DNA from: Clostridiaceae bacterium
GTDB lineage: Bacteria > Bacillota > Clostridia > Saccharofermentanales > DTU023
Assembly: GCA_012841145.1 (NCBI GenBank)
Contig: DUVH01000016.1
Span: forward strand, 1-64,000
Reading direction: 5' to 3'
Length of the DNA stretch: 64,000 nt
This document shows positions 42,567 through 53,346 of this stretch, piece by piece. The position numbers and the translations under genes were made by a program. The notes beneath the pieces are model-generated. The model made no database searches and was not told where the DNA came from. It saw only the letters and a list, made by a program, of their open reading frames with translations. Position 1 is the first letter of the stretch, and every line of letters starts with the position of its first letter.

Positions 42567-43610
42567 ATGAAAAAGTCTTTGAAACGAATGGCGCTGGCAC
42601 TTGCTGTCGTACTCATTCTCTCTGCAGGTTTTGCCTGTAAGTCGAAAGAGCAGGGAGGAAATGGTGAAACGACAGGCGACAAACTGAAGGTCGCGCTCGT
42701 GTTGCCGGGGAAGAAGGATGACGTGTCATTCAACCAGGCGATGTTCCTGGCGCTTGACAGTTATGCAGAAGCAAACAAGGACAAGATTGATCTCAAAGTC
42801 GTTGAGAATATGTACGAGGTAGCGGACATTGAGCCGGCGCTGATCGATTTTGCCAGTCAGGATTACGATGTCGTGTTCGGACACGGCTTCCAGTTCATGG
42901 AGCCCATCGTGAAAATTGCGCCCAAGTATGAGAACACAATGTTTCTGTTGGGGACAGGCTATAAGACGGTGGATAATTCCGCCGTTTACGATGTTCACCT
43001 TGAAGCGGGCGGATACTTGATGGGAGTTGTTGCCGGATTGGCGACCGAGACAAATAAAGTCGGAGTCATTGGCGGCGCCGATGCGTCTGAGACTTTCCGC
43101 GGACACGAAGGATTTAAGGCGGGCGCAAAGAGCGTCAACCCTGAAGTAACGATTGAAGAAGTATACACGGGCGACTGGACGGACACCGTCGGCGCGAAGG
43201 AAGCGGCAATCGGCATGTATGATGCCGGCGTCGATGTCATCTGGCATTCGGGCGACGGAATTGGACTCGGCGTTGTTCAAGCTGCCAAAGAAAAAGATAA
43301 GATTTGTCTTGGTAACGTTGCCGACCAAAATACGCTTGCCCCAGACAATGTGATGACAGGTATCGTGTACAACTGGGTGACGGTCATCGAGAACATTTTC
43401 AATGACATCAATGCCGGCAAATTCAAAGGTCGCGAAGAGTCGGAACGCTTCTACTGGATTACCATTGAAAACGGCGGGATTATCTATGCGCCGATCATAG
43501 ATCCGAAGGGCATGCTGACGGAAGAGGATAAGGCGAAAATTGAGGAAGTTTACCAAGGAATCAAGGCAGGCACCGTGGAAATGCCGGAAATTGATGAACC
43601 GAAGAACTAA
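42567..43610 (+). CDS. BMP family substrate-binding lipoprotein of an ABC importer
   Basis: This 347-residue lipoprotein has a signal peptide MKKSLKRMALALAVVLILSA ending at Cys24. The mature part is a BMP/PnrA-type periplasmic-binding fold (KVALVLPGKKDDVSFNQAMFLAL, VVFGHGFQFMEPIVKIA, VGVIGGADASETFRGHEGFKAGAKSVNP, VIWHSGDGIGLGVVQAAKE). Such proteins bind purine nucleosides or bases and deliver them to a membrane importer; the ATPase and two permeases follow directly. A strong promoter lies about 80 bases upstream. The ribosome site AGGGAGG is 7 bases before the start. Confidence 0.92.
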   Translation: MKKSLKRMALALAVVLILSAGFACKSKEQGGNGETTGDKLKVALVLPGKKDDVSFNQAMFLALDSYAEANKDKIDLKVVENMYEVADIEPALIDFASQDYDVVFGHGFQFMEPIVKIAPKYENTMFLLGTGYKTVDNSAVYDVHLEAGGYLMGVVAGLATETNKVGVIGGADASETFRGHEGFKAGAKSVNPEVTIEEVYTGDWTDTVGAKEAAIGMYDAGVDVIWHSGDGIGLGVVQAAKEKDKICLGNVADQNTLAPDNVMTGIVYNWVTVIENIFNDINAGKFKGREESERFYWITIENGGIIYAPIIDPKGMLTEEDKAKIEEVYQGIKAGTVEMPEIDEPKN

Positions 43611-43667
43611 ACGACTTCACTGACGTCGAGCCATCACCTTGGCAAAAGTTTTAGAAAGGTGTTTCCT

Positions 43668-45209
43668 ATGGAATCGATCGCAGTAGAAATGCGCGATATA
43701 ACGAAAATATTCGGTCACAAAGCGGCAAACGATCATGTGAACTTTACGTTGCGTCGCGGGACGATTCACGGGCTCCTCGGCGAAAACGGCGCAGGCAAGA
43801 CGACGTTAATGAATATCCTGTACGGTCTCTACAAGCCGGAGGGCGGGGACATCTTTCTGAAAGGCGAACGCGTAGACATCCAGTCCCCGGAGAAAGCAAT
43901 TTCTCTGGGGATTGGAATGGTTCACCAGCATTTTATGCTCGCCAATCCCTTAACGGTGACAGAGAACATCATGGCGGGCAATTTCAGAAAACGCCAAATC
44001 CTGCTTCGAAAAGATCAGTTCAGACGTGAAGTTCTGGAGTTAGCAGAGCGATACAAGATGAAAGTCGATCCCGACAGCTATATCTGGCAGAACTCCGTCG
44101 GCGAACAACAGCGGATAGAGATTCTGTCCGTTCTTTTTCAGGATATCGATATCCTCATTCTCGATGAGCCTACTGCCGTTCTGACGCCGAGCGAAACGGA
44201 CGAACTTTTCATCACGCTGCGCGAGCTCGTTGATGACGGCAAGTCGATCGTCATGATCACGCATAAGCTTGATGAGATTCTACAGGTTGCCGATGAGGTG
44301 ACCGTTCTCAGAGATGGTAAAAATGTGGGGTGCAGAAAGATCGATGAAACGGTGACGAAACGTGATCTGTCATCCATGATGATCGGGTATGACATCGACC
44401 TCGACTTGCAGTCGACCCATGAATGTACGGGCGATTGCATCGCTTTATCCGTCAAGGATCTGACAGTTAAGAACGATAAGGGCCTCATCGCTCTCGATCA
44501 TATTTCTTTCGACATTAAGGAAGGTGAAATTCTCGGACTTGCAGGCGTCGATGGTAACGGTCAGAAGGAGCTTTGCGAGGCGTTGACGGGATTGCGCCCT
44601 GTCGAGGCGGGCCAAATTTATGTCAAGGGCGATGATTTCACCGGTAAAAATTCGAAAGATTTTATCAATGCCGGCGTTTCCTTTGTACCGGAAGATCGTC
44701 GAGACGTGGGGCTTGCCCTTGACTGGAATATAGCTAACAACTTAATCATCAAAGAATACGGAACGGATGCCTTTTCATCGCGCGGCTTGCTTCTTCGCAA
44801 CAAGATAAAAAGCCACGCGAAAGAGATGATCGAACGATTTGATATACGCGCCATCGGAGAGGATGCGCTCGTTAAGGATCTCTCGGGAGGAAATCAGCAG
44901 AAAGTCATTCTCGCACGCGAGCTGAACGGCTTGCCCTCCGTTCTGATTGCGAATCAGCCGACTCGCGGCGTTGATATCAATGCGACGATGAATATTCGCA
45001 GGGAGATTATCGAGAGCAGCAACAATGGAACGGCAGTGCTACTTGTATCTGCCGACCTCGAGGAAATCATACAGGTGAGCGATCGGATTGCCGTAATTTA
45101 CGACGGTAAGATTATGGGCATTTTGCCGGGGCGTTCATCGGTAGCGGAAATTGGTCCGCTCATGCTGGGAGAAAGGATGCAGAGACATGATGAAACGGCG
45201 TCTGCGTAG
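43668..45209 (+). CDS. ABC importer ATPase with two nucleotide-binding domains (BMP/nucleoside type)
   Basis: This 513-residue protein has tandem ABC domains as in sugar and nucleoside importers. Domain 1 has Walker A GLLGENGAGKTTLMNILYG, a signature NSVGEQQRIEI and Walker B ILILDEPTAVLTPSE. Domain 2 has the degenerate Walker A GLAGVDGNGQKEL and the signature LSGGNQQKVILARELNG. It powers nucleoside or nucleobase uptake with the two permeases downstream. I start at ATG 43668; a GTG three codons earlier opens the track frame but the ATG is better spaced from AAAGG. It overlaps the next gene by 23 bases. Confidence 0.93.
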   Translation: MESIAVEMRDITKIFGHKAANDHVNFTLRRGTIHGLLGENGAGKTTLMNILYGLYKPEGGDIFLKGERVDIQSPEKAISLGIGMVHQHFMLANPLTVTENIMAGNFRKRQILLRKDQFRREVLELAERYKMKVDPDSYIWQNSVGEQQRIEILSVLFQDIDILILDEPTAVLTPSETDELFITLRELVDDGKSIVMITHKLDEILQVADEVTVLRDGKNVGCRKIDETVTKRDLSSMMIGYDIDLDLQSTHECTGDCIALSVKDLTVKNDKGLIALDHISFDIKEGEILGLAGVDGNGQKELCEALTGLRPVEAGQIYVKGDDFTGKNSKDFINAGVSFVPEDRRDVGLALDWNIANNLIIKEYGTDAFSSRGLLLRNKIKSHAKEMIERFDIRAIGEDALVKDLSGGNQQKVILARELNGLPSVLIANQPTRGVDINATMNIRREIIESSNNGTAVLLVSADLEEIIQVSDRIAVIYDGKIMGILPGRSSVAEIGPLMLGERMQRHDETASA

Positions 45210-46245
45210 CAGTATCTCGACTACCTGGCAAACGGCTGTCATTGTTGTGGCTGCTCTTTTGCTTGGCGCCCTCTTTATTGCGTTTGCAGGTGAAAGTCCA
45301 TTGGAATGTTACGGTGTCATGCTTGAAGGGGCGCTCGGAAGCATGTCGCGTATTTCGGAAATTATGATCAAAATGGTGCCGCTCATGATCATGGCGCTTG
45401 GTGTTTCAATCGCATTCCGGGCGAAACTGTGGAACATCGGAGCGGAAGGACAGATGATCGTTGGAGCGATCACGTCCGCTGTTGTCGGATTATACATCCC
45501 TCTTCCTCCGTGGCTCCATATGATCATTGCTCCGATCTTCGGAATGATCGGCGGTGCATTATGGGCGATGATCGCCGGATGGCTTCGCGTTCGCTTTAAT
45601 GCGAACGAAGTTATCACGACGATGATGCTCAATTACGTTGCGCTTTACTTGTTGGCCTATATGGTCTACGGTCCTATGCAGGAGCCCGGCGGCTATAACT
45701 ATCCGCAGTCATCGAGCATGGCTGAGTCTATTCAGCTGACACCGCTCGGAGCTGGTTTGCGTGTTAATACAAGTGTTTTCGTCGCTATTGGTGTACTGAT
45801 CCTCATCATTTTATTCTGGCGCAGTCGGTTTGGTTTTACGGTCGACCTTCTGGGTCACGGCACTAAAATAACGAATTACGCCGGACTTAACGCCAACAGA
45901 ACGATCATTTGGACGATGATGCTGTCCGGTGCGCTTTCCGGACTTGTCGGATGGATTGAGGTCTATGGCGTCCACTTCCGACTCCTGGAGGGGATCGGCG
46001 CCGGGTTTGGAGATCTTGCGGTCGTCATTACGTTGCTCGGGAAAATGTCACCGATCGGTATTCTGTTCGCGTCGTTTTTCATTTCTGCTCTCCTTGTGGG
46101 CGGTGCGACGATGCAGCGGATGACGGCTATCCCCTATTCGATCGTCGACATTATTCAAGGACTTGTCATTGTCTTGTTGATCACACAGCCTATGATTCAG
46201 CAGAAGCTGCAAGCGAGAAAGGCACGGGGAATCTATGTGGAATGA
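45187..46245 (+). CDS. ABC importer permease, nucleoside/BMP type (first)
   Basis: This 352-residue membrane protein of the branched-chain/ribose-type permease family has about eight to ten hydrophobic segments. Typical pieces are GVSIAFRAKLWNIGAEGQMIVGAI, GWLRVRFNANEVITTMMLNYVALYLLAY and GAGFGDLAVVITLLGKMSPIGILFASFF. The ATG at 45187 lies inside the end of the ATPase gene, so the two are translationally coupled; the track start is 12 codons earlier. It overlaps the next permease start by 11 bases. Confidence 0.91.
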   Translation: MMKRRLRSSISTTWQTAVIVVAALLLGALFIAFAGESPLECYGVMLEGALGSMSRISEIMIKMVPLMIMALGVSIAFRAKLWNIGAEGQMIVGAITSAVVGLYIPLPPWLHMIIAPIFGMIGGALWAMIAGWLRVRFNANEVITTMMLNYVALYLLAYMVYGPMQEPGGYNYPQSSSMAESIQLTPLGAGLRVNTSVFVAIGVLILIILFWRSRFGFTVDLLGHGTKITNYAGLNANRTIIWTMMLSGALSGLVGWIEVYGVHFRLLEGIGAGFGDLAVVITLLGKMSPIGILFASFFISALLVGGATMQRMTAIPYSIVDIIQGLVIVLLITQPMIQQKLQARKARGIYVE

Positions 46246-47179
46246 GATTTTTAGCTTAACATTTCTGACGAGCCTCTTAGCCGCTACAATCCGTCTGGCA
46301 ACCCCCATTCTGTATGCAGCGCTCGGGCAAATCTTTACACAGAAAGCCGGCATCCTGAACTTAGGTGTTGAGGGAACCATGATCGTAAGCGCGATGGCGG
46401 CCTTTACCGTATCGTATTTCAGTGGCAGCCTCTGGCTCGGTTTTATCTCAGCTATTGTTGTCGGTGTGCTCTGGTCGTCAATTATGGCGTGGTTGAGCAA
46501 TACGATGAACGCAGTGCAGGTGATCGCCGGTATCGGGCTCAATATCTTAGGCGCGGGGGTCGCATCCTACGTGTATCGCATTATTTTCGGTGTGCGCACG
46601 CTGCCTCCGCAAATTGATCCTTTCCCCGTCGTGGAGCTTCCGTTGCTCTCGAAAATACCCGTCATCGGTCCCGTGCTCTTTTGCAACAATGTTCCGACGT
46701 ACATTGCGTTTCTGCTTATTCCCGTCTCGTGGTTTCTCATGGAGCGTACGACCTTCGGATTGCGTGTCAAAATGGTCGGAGAACACCCGCGCGCATCTGA
46801 CGCGAAAGGTATTCACGTGACGCTGATACGCAATATTGCCGTCCTGATCGGCGGCGCTTGTGCAGGAGCTGCAGGCGCGTACATGAGCACGGCTTACATG
46901 AATCTGTTTACGGATAACTTGGTGCAGGGACAGGGATTCATGGCCGTTGCCGTTGTTATCTTCTCGAAATTCCGACCGGGATGGGCATTAGTCGGTTCGC
47001 TCGTTTTCGGTTTTTCGAACGCGCTTCAGATGCGGTTGCAGGCCATCGGTGCCGGTATTCCAAACCAGCTCTTATTGATGCTTCCTTATATCGTTACCAT
47101 CTTCGCGCTTATCAGCACTTCGCGAAAAGCCGAGATGCCGAGCGCCTATACAAAGCCTTACGTGCGGATGGAGCGGTAA
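46235..47179 (+). CDS. ABC importer permease, nucleoside/BMP type (second)
   Basis: This 314-residue membrane protein has the typical ATPILYAALGQIFTQKAGILNLGVEGTMIVSAMAAF and GFMAVAVVIFSKFRPGWALVGSLVFG. It pairs with the preceding permease to form the membrane channel of the BMP-type importer. The start ATG overlaps the previous stop. The following gene encodes a small membrane-anchored protein not normally part of such transporters. Confidence 0.91.
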   Translation: MWNEIFSLTFLTSLLAATIRLATPILYAALGQIFTQKAGILNLGVEGTMIVSAMAAFTVSYFSGSLWLGFISAIVVGVLWSSIMAWLSNTMNAVQVIAGIGLNILGAGVASYVYRIIFGVRTLPPQIDPFPVVELPLLSKIPVIGPVLFCNNVPTYIAFLLIPVSWFLMERTTFGLRVKMVGEHPRASDAKGIHVTLIRNIAVLIGGACAGAAGAYMSTAYMNLFTDNLVQGQGFMAVAVVIFSKFRPGWALVGSLVFGFSNALQMRLQAIGAGIPNQLLLMLPYIVTIFALISTSRKAEMPSAYTKPYVRMER

Positions 47180-47186
47180 GCGGACG

Positions 47187-47660
47187 ATGAGCGGAAGAAT
47201 GCGAGTAACGATTATTGCTGCGACGCTGCTTGTAGCTGTGGTCGTATGCCTTATCACACTTTTGCCTGCACCTAAATCGTGCGCAAGAGCGGAAAAACGT
47301 GTGAGGGCTTTCGTTAACGCCGTCAATTACGATTTTAAGACACCGGAAAAGATTTATCCGTACCTGACGGAGGCCTACCGTACGTCAATCACGGAAGAGG
47401 CGTTTGTGGAAGCCTTCCATAAAGAGCGCTCCTATCCGTACCTGACGCCTCTCTTTTTGAACTACGAGTCAATTGAGATGGATGCAAACGCGACAAGCGG
47501 AAGTGCCCTGTTTTCTCAGGCGGCACGCCTGCCCGGCATGTTTACGGAGATCGCGGTGACTTACGAGAACGGAGACTATTTTGTGACTTACTTTGAGGAG
47601 TTTCTCGACGGAAGTTACTTAGATAAATTTGAAAAATTAACACCGGAGGAAGATAGGTGA
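47187..47660 (+). CDS. Small membrane-anchored protein between transporter and xanthine dehydrogenase genes
   Basis: This 157-residue protein has one N-terminal membrane segment (VTIIAATLLVAVVVCLITLLPAP, residues about 7-29) followed by a domain of about 125 residues facing outside. The domain is built of a helical part (CARAEKRVRAFVNAVNYDFKTPEKIYPYLTEAYRTSITEEAFVEAFHKE) and a beta-rich part (GMFTEIAVTYENGDYFVTYFEEF), reminiscent of small NTF2-like lipoprotein domains. I do not recognise a named family. It is encoded 7 bases after the second permease and overlaps the xanthine dehydrogenase frame region, so it is an integral part of this operon. An accessory role in purine uptake is the simplest guess. 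Confidence 0.72.
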   Translation: MSGRMRVTIIAATLLVAVVVCLITLLPAPKSCARAEKRVRAFVNAVNYDFKTPEKIYPYLTEAYRTSITEEAFVEAFHKERSYPYLTPLFLNYESIEMDANATSGSALFSQAARLPGMFTEIAVTYENGDYFVTYFEEFLDGSYLDKFEKLTPEEDR

Positions 47661-47665
47661 GAAGC

Positions 47666-49777
47666 ATGTCTATATCACGTCCTGTGAAACGAAAAGATTT
47701 CGATGAAAAGATAAGCGGTCGAGCGAAGTTTGTCGATGACTATCAATCGCCCGATTATTATCACGCATGTATTCTGCGATCGGAAAGACCGCATGCGCGG
47801 ATTGTGTCGATTAACATTCCGGAGATACCGGAAGACACATGGGTTGCAAGAGGGAGAGATGTGCCTGTTCAAAACCGAGTCTTGGTCGATATCCCCGATC
47901 AGTTCATCCTGAATGACGTAGAAGTTGAATACGTGGGGGAGGCGATCCTTATCGTCGTCGCAAAAACGAAAGCGAAGGCTCGCCGGTTCATGGAACAGAT
48001 TTCTGTAGAGTATGAAGATCTTCCGACATGTTTCGACGTTACGGAATCCGATACCATCTTACACGACTGTCGTTTTGTGAAAGGTGATCCCGACAAAGTT
48101 TTCAACGAAGCGCACGAAGTCTTTGAAGAGGTCTTGACGACGGGCTTTCAGGAACACGCTTACCTTGAGCCCCAGGGGATCGTTGCCGAATACCGAGACG
48201 GGTATATGACAGTGTGCGGAGCGATGCAATGTCCCTTCTACATACATAATGCGATCAAGCATGCCTTCGGATTTGACGATGATCACGTACGAGTGATTCA
48301 AGCGACGGTCGGCGGCGGTTTCGGCGGAAAAGAGGATTACCCTTCAGTGGTAGGACTGCAGGCGGCTCTCGCCTCGTATGTGTCGGGCAAGCCAGTCAAA
48401 CTCGTCTTTGATCGACAGGAAGATATCATTTCGACGACGAAACGACATGCTGCACGTATGATCTACAAGACGGCGCTCGATGAAGAAGGCAACATCCTGG
48501 CGATGGACGTGAACGTGACGCTTGATGGCGGAGCTTATCTCGGTATCTCGACAACGGTGATCGAGCGGAGCCTTGTTCACTGTCTCGGCCCTTATGTCGT
48601 TGATCACGTGCGCGCCTATGGTTGTGTCAAGAAGACAAACCAAGTCGTGACGGGAGCATTCAGGGGCTTTGGTGATCCACAGACAATTTTCGCCGTCGAT
48701 ACACATCTAGCACACATTGCCAGACACTTGGGGCGCGATCACGTTGAGTATCGCAGGAGTTATCTTGCACAACAGGGTGATCGAACGGCAACTGACGGTT
48801 TGTACCGCGATCCTGTTTTCATTCGGGAGATGGCGGATAAAGTGTTGGAACAGTCAGATTATTATGCAAAGCGTGAGGCATATTCAAAAGATACCGGGCG
48901 TTACCGCCGCGGAATAGGTATCGGATTTCTCGGACGCGGTTGCGGTTTTGCGGGTTTTGCCGAGCGTGATTTCGTAAAAGGCGTCGTTCGTATTCGAAAA
49001 CATGCCGACGATACGGTCGAAGCGCTCGTTTCGAGTACGGATATGGGCCAAGGAATCCACACATCGTTCTGTAAAGTCATTGCGGAGACACTGGAGATTC
49101 CCTTGTCTCAGGTCAGTTGTCCTCGGCCCGACACACAGCGCGTTCCTAATTCGGGTCCGACGAATGCGTCAAGGTCGATGCAAATTGTAGGCCGTATGTT
49201 GCAGCGCGCCGCGTTACGCCTCAAAGATGAATGGATTCCCGGGAAGGAGCAGGTGATCGAGGAACACTACCGTGAAGAACGCGATGCCGTCAATCCTTGG
49301 AATACCAAGACATTCAACGGTGACGGCTTCGCGACGTATGGGTGGTCGACAACCGTTACCGAGGTTGAACTCGATACGGTGACGTCGGAAGTTCGTCTCG
49401 TGAACATTTGGGGAGTATTCGATATCGGCCGCATCATAGATCGCAATCTAGTGGAGGGACAAATGCACGGCGGTCTCGTTCAAGGTTACGGATACGCTTC
49501 GATGGAAAAAATGGAAATCGAGAATGGCGTCATTATGCAAGATCGCCTGAACAATTACATTATTCCAACGGCATACGATATTGGAGGTATCCACGTTGAT
49601 TTTGTCGATAACCCGTATGAAGCGGGTCCTTTCGGTGCGAAGGGTGCGGCGGAATTGCCGTTCTGCGGCGTGGCGAGTTCGTATGTGAATGCTGTCGAGA
49701 ATGTTACGCAGCGTGTCTATTTAAGTATTCCGCTCACTCCGGAAAAAATCTTTGAAAGTTTACAGGAGGAAGTATGA
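47666..49777 (+). CDS. xdhA: Xanthine-dehydrogenase-type molybdenum hydroxylase, large (molybdopterin) subunit
   Basis: This protein of about 703 residues is a molybdenum hydroxylase large subunit. Pieces include an N-terminal KRKDFDEKISGRAKFVDDYQ, the cofactor-binding motifs TVGGGFGGKEDYPSV, GAFRGFGDPQ and STDMGQGIHTSFCKVIAETL, and the C-terminal GPFGAKGAAELPFCG with the likely catalytic glutamate. It is slightly shorter than typical XdhA. It hydroxylates purines such as hypoxanthine or xanthine, passing electrons to the FeS and FAD subunits encoded next. The ATG at 47666 has AGGTG upstream; a GTG three codons earlier is possible. Selenium may be a cofactor in such enzymes of purinolytic clostridia, but no sequence feature here proves it. 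Confidence 0.9.
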   Translation: MSISRPVKRKDFDEKISGRAKFVDDYQSPDYYHACILRSERPHARIVSINIPEIPEDTWVARGRDVPVQNRVLVDIPDQFILNDVEVEYVGEAILIVVAKTKAKARRFMEQISVEYEDLPTCFDVTESDTILHDCRFVKGDPDKVFNEAHEVFEEVLTTGFQEHAYLEPQGIVAEYRDGYMTVCGAMQCPFYIHNAIKHAFGFDDDHVRVIQATVGGGFGGKEDYPSVVGLQAALASYVSGKPVKLVFDRQEDIISTTKRHAARMIYKTALDEEGNILAMDVNVTLDGGAYLGISTTVIERSLVHCLGPYVVDHVRAYGCVKKTNQVVTGAFRGFGDPQTIFAVDTHLAHIARHLGRDHVEYRRSYLAQQGDRTATDGLYRDPVFIREMADKVLEQSDYYAKREAYSKDTGRYRRGIGIGFLGRGCGFAGFAERDFVKGVVRIRKHADDTVEALVSSTDMGQGIHTSFCKVIAETLEIPLSQVSCPRPDTQRVPNSGPTNASRSMQIVGRMLQRAALRLKDEWIPGKEQVIEEHYREERDAVNPWNTKTFNGDGFATYGWSTTVTEVELDTVTSEVRLVNIWGVFDIGRIIDRNLVEGQMHGGLVQGYGYASMEKMEIENGVIMQDRLNNYIIPTAYDIGGIHVDFVDNPYEAGPFGAKGAAELPFCGVASSYVNAVENVTQRVYLSIPLTPEKIFESLQEEV

Positions 49778-50256
49778 TCTCTTTTGTATTGAACGGTGAA
49801 AATGTTGAAACAGCGTCGCTGCCATCGTCACGTCTTCTCGACATATTGAGAGAGGAGTTTTTGCTGACCGGTGCGAAGGAGGGATGCGGAGAGGGTGAAT
49901 GCGGCGCATGTTCCGTTTTGATCGACGGCAAATTGGCGAATTCATGTCTCATCGCTGTAGGCAGTATTGAAGGCAAAAAAGTGATGACGATTGAAGGGTT
50001 CAGCGAGACAGAGCGGTTCAGAGTATTGTCGGATGCTTTTGCAGAGGTCGGTGCTGTCCAATGCGGGTTCTGTATACCCGGTATGGTTCTCGCGTCAGAG
50101 AGTTTGCTCTCCGTCTGTGCGAAACCTACGGAAGAGGAGATTCGTATCGCATTGTCGGGAAATCTCTGCCGTTGCACGGGGTATGAACTGATCGTCAAAG
50201 CGGTTCAGCTAGCCTCAGAACGAGGCGCAGGTACCGTTTGGACGGCAGGAATATAG
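49774..50256 (+). CDS. xdhC: Xanthine-dehydrogenase-type 2x[2Fe-2S] subunit
   Basis: This 160-residue iron-sulfur subunit has the plant-ferredoxin-like cluster motif AKEGCGEGECGACSVLIDGKLANSC and the second cluster CGFCIPGMV...GNLCRCTGY. It transfers electrons from the molybdenum site to the FAD subunit. Its ATG overlaps the stop of the large-subunit gene (ATGA), a sign of tight translational coupling. The subunit order large-FeS-FAD is less common than large-FAD-FeS or FAD-large-FeS. Confidence 0.94.
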   Translation: MISFVLNGENVETASLPSSRLLDILREEFLLTGAKEGCGEGECGACSVLIDGKLANSCLIAVGSIEGKKVMTIEGFSETERFRVLSDAFAEVGAVQCGFCIPGMVLASESLLSVCAKPTEEEIRIALSGNLCRCTGYELIVKAVQLASERGAGTVWTAGI

Positions 50257-50269
50257 AGTGGAGTCAATC

Positions 50270-51109
50270 ATGGCGATTAATAATAGAAAACCTCAATCAC
50301 TAAATGAGGCGTTGCGCATCAGACACGACTGCGAAGTCATCCCATATATGGGAGGTACAGATGTTATGGTGGAGCGGGATCCGAAGGCCTCCTTTTTGTT
50401 TCTCGGAGATTTGCCCGAACTCCAGCAGTTGACACGCGATGCCGAGGGGTGGCATCTGGGATCCGGCCTTACGTTTTCGTCGCTTCTCGCAGAAGAGGAC
50501 TGTCCCGACTTGTTGCGTGAGGCTGTGTCCCGGATCGCCTCCCCCGCCATCCGAAATCTCGGCACGATCGGCGGGAACATTTGCAATGCCTCACCTGCAG
50601 GAGATACCTTGCCCGTCCTCCTTCTGTACGATACGGATCTCGTTCTCAAGAGTCTGAAAGGCGAAAGGCGTGTTTCCCTCGATGCTTTTATTGTTTCGCG
50701 CAAACACATCGATTTGCGCTCTGACGAATTGCTCGTCGATATCATCATGAAACCCAAAGCGTACAACCACTTCTACTATGAGAAGATCGGAAGTCGTCGC
50801 GCCATGTCGATCTCAAAGATTGCCATGGCCGCGGCAGCGGAGATTCAAAAAGGAACAGTCGCGGATTTTGCGATCAGTTTCGCTTCAATGTACAAGACGC
50901 CGCTGCGCTTTAAGGATCTCGAGGAGACGGTTAAAGGGAAGTCGTTGGATTCACTTGAGGCGATGAAACAAGACGTCGTTCATGCGTATGGCGAACGCCT
51001 CAACCCGATAAGCGATCTGCGTTCGACCGCGGACTATAGAAAAGGTGTTTCCCTGAAACTCATCGGCGATTTCATTGATACGATTTTGGAGACGTTTGGT
51101 CAAGGATAA
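50270..51109 (+). CDS. xdhB: Xanthine-dehydrogenase-type FAD subunit
   Basis: This 279-residue FAD-binding subunit of the CO-dehydrogenase/xanthine-dehydrogenase type has the motifs PYMGGTDVMVERDPKA (FAD PP-loop type), GSGLTFSSLLAEEDCP, and AIRNLGTIGGNICNASPAGDTLPVLL. It passes electrons to NAD(P) or another acceptor. I use the ATG at 50270, preceded by GTGGAG; a GTG four codons earlier also opens the frame. It is the last gene of the operon, which ends in a strong terminator. Confidence 0.92.
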   Translation: MAINNRKPQSLNEALRIRHDCEVIPYMGGTDVMVERDPKASFLFLGDLPELQQLTRDAEGWHLGSGLTFSSLLAEEDCPDLLREAVSRIASPAIRNLGTIGGNICNASPAGDTLPVLLLYDTDLVLKSLKGERRVSLDAFIVSRKHIDLRSDELLVDIIMKPKAYNHFYYEKIGSRRAMSISKIAMAAAAEIQKGTVADFAISFASMYKTPLRFKDLEETVKGKSLDSLEAMKQDVVHAYGERLNPISDLRSTADYRKGVSLKLIGDFIDTILETFGQG

Positions 51110-51143
51110 TTGCCACCGGAGGCATATGCCTTCAGGATAGACG

Positions 51144-51182
51144 AAGGGGCTCTAAATCAGAAGTGATTTAGAGCCCCTTTAC
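51144..51182 (+). terminator. Terminator of the transporter-xanthine dehydrogenase operon
   Basis: AAGGGGCTCTAAATC and GATTTAGAGCCCCTT form a perfect 15-bp stem with a 6-base loop, followed by TACC. It also faces the convergent PEP carboxykinase gene and may act in both directions. Confidence 0.92.
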
Positions 51183-51237
51183 CGCAGTGATATTGTGCCG
51201 AAGATCTGCGGGCTTTACTCTTTTACTCAAAATCGGC

Positions 51238-53025
<1,788 letters not shown>

Positions 53026-53056
53026 TGATTACCTCACTTAACTTATGATGTCTCAA

Positions 53057-53085
53057 AAACTATTCGATACGATATTATTTGTCGA
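53057..53085 (-). promoter_or_regulatory. Possible promoter of pckG, with the rest of the divergent gap
   Basis: On the minus strand TCGACA and TAGTTT are separated by 17 bases, 31 bases before the pckG start codon. Both boxes are imperfect. In the remaining sequence up to the aminotransferase start at 53347 I see no gene and no strong hairpin. Confidence 0.35.
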
Positions 53086-53346
53086 GCTTGCGACCGCGAC
53101 ATGATTCGCAATTGTTCCGGTCGGCAGATATCGATTACGTTTTAGTGTAACACGATGGGCAACGATGTGTGTGAGTACTTATGCACAAATTATGTATCAC
53201 ATATCTATCGCAGTTATCGACAGTCTCGTGATATCATGACTTGGAGATTAGGGAAGCTGATCGGGGCGATCAAACGTGCTCGCTCGACAGTTTCCCGTCG
53301 ATCATAAAACATCAAACACGGAATTTATGTACTGAAAGGAAAATAT

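Noticed and set aside
42567-47179. Sugar (ribose-type) ABC importer
   Set aside because: The ATPase resembles RbsA, but the binding protein is of the BMP/PnrA type and two distinct permeases are present, so a nucleoside or nucleobase importer fits better.
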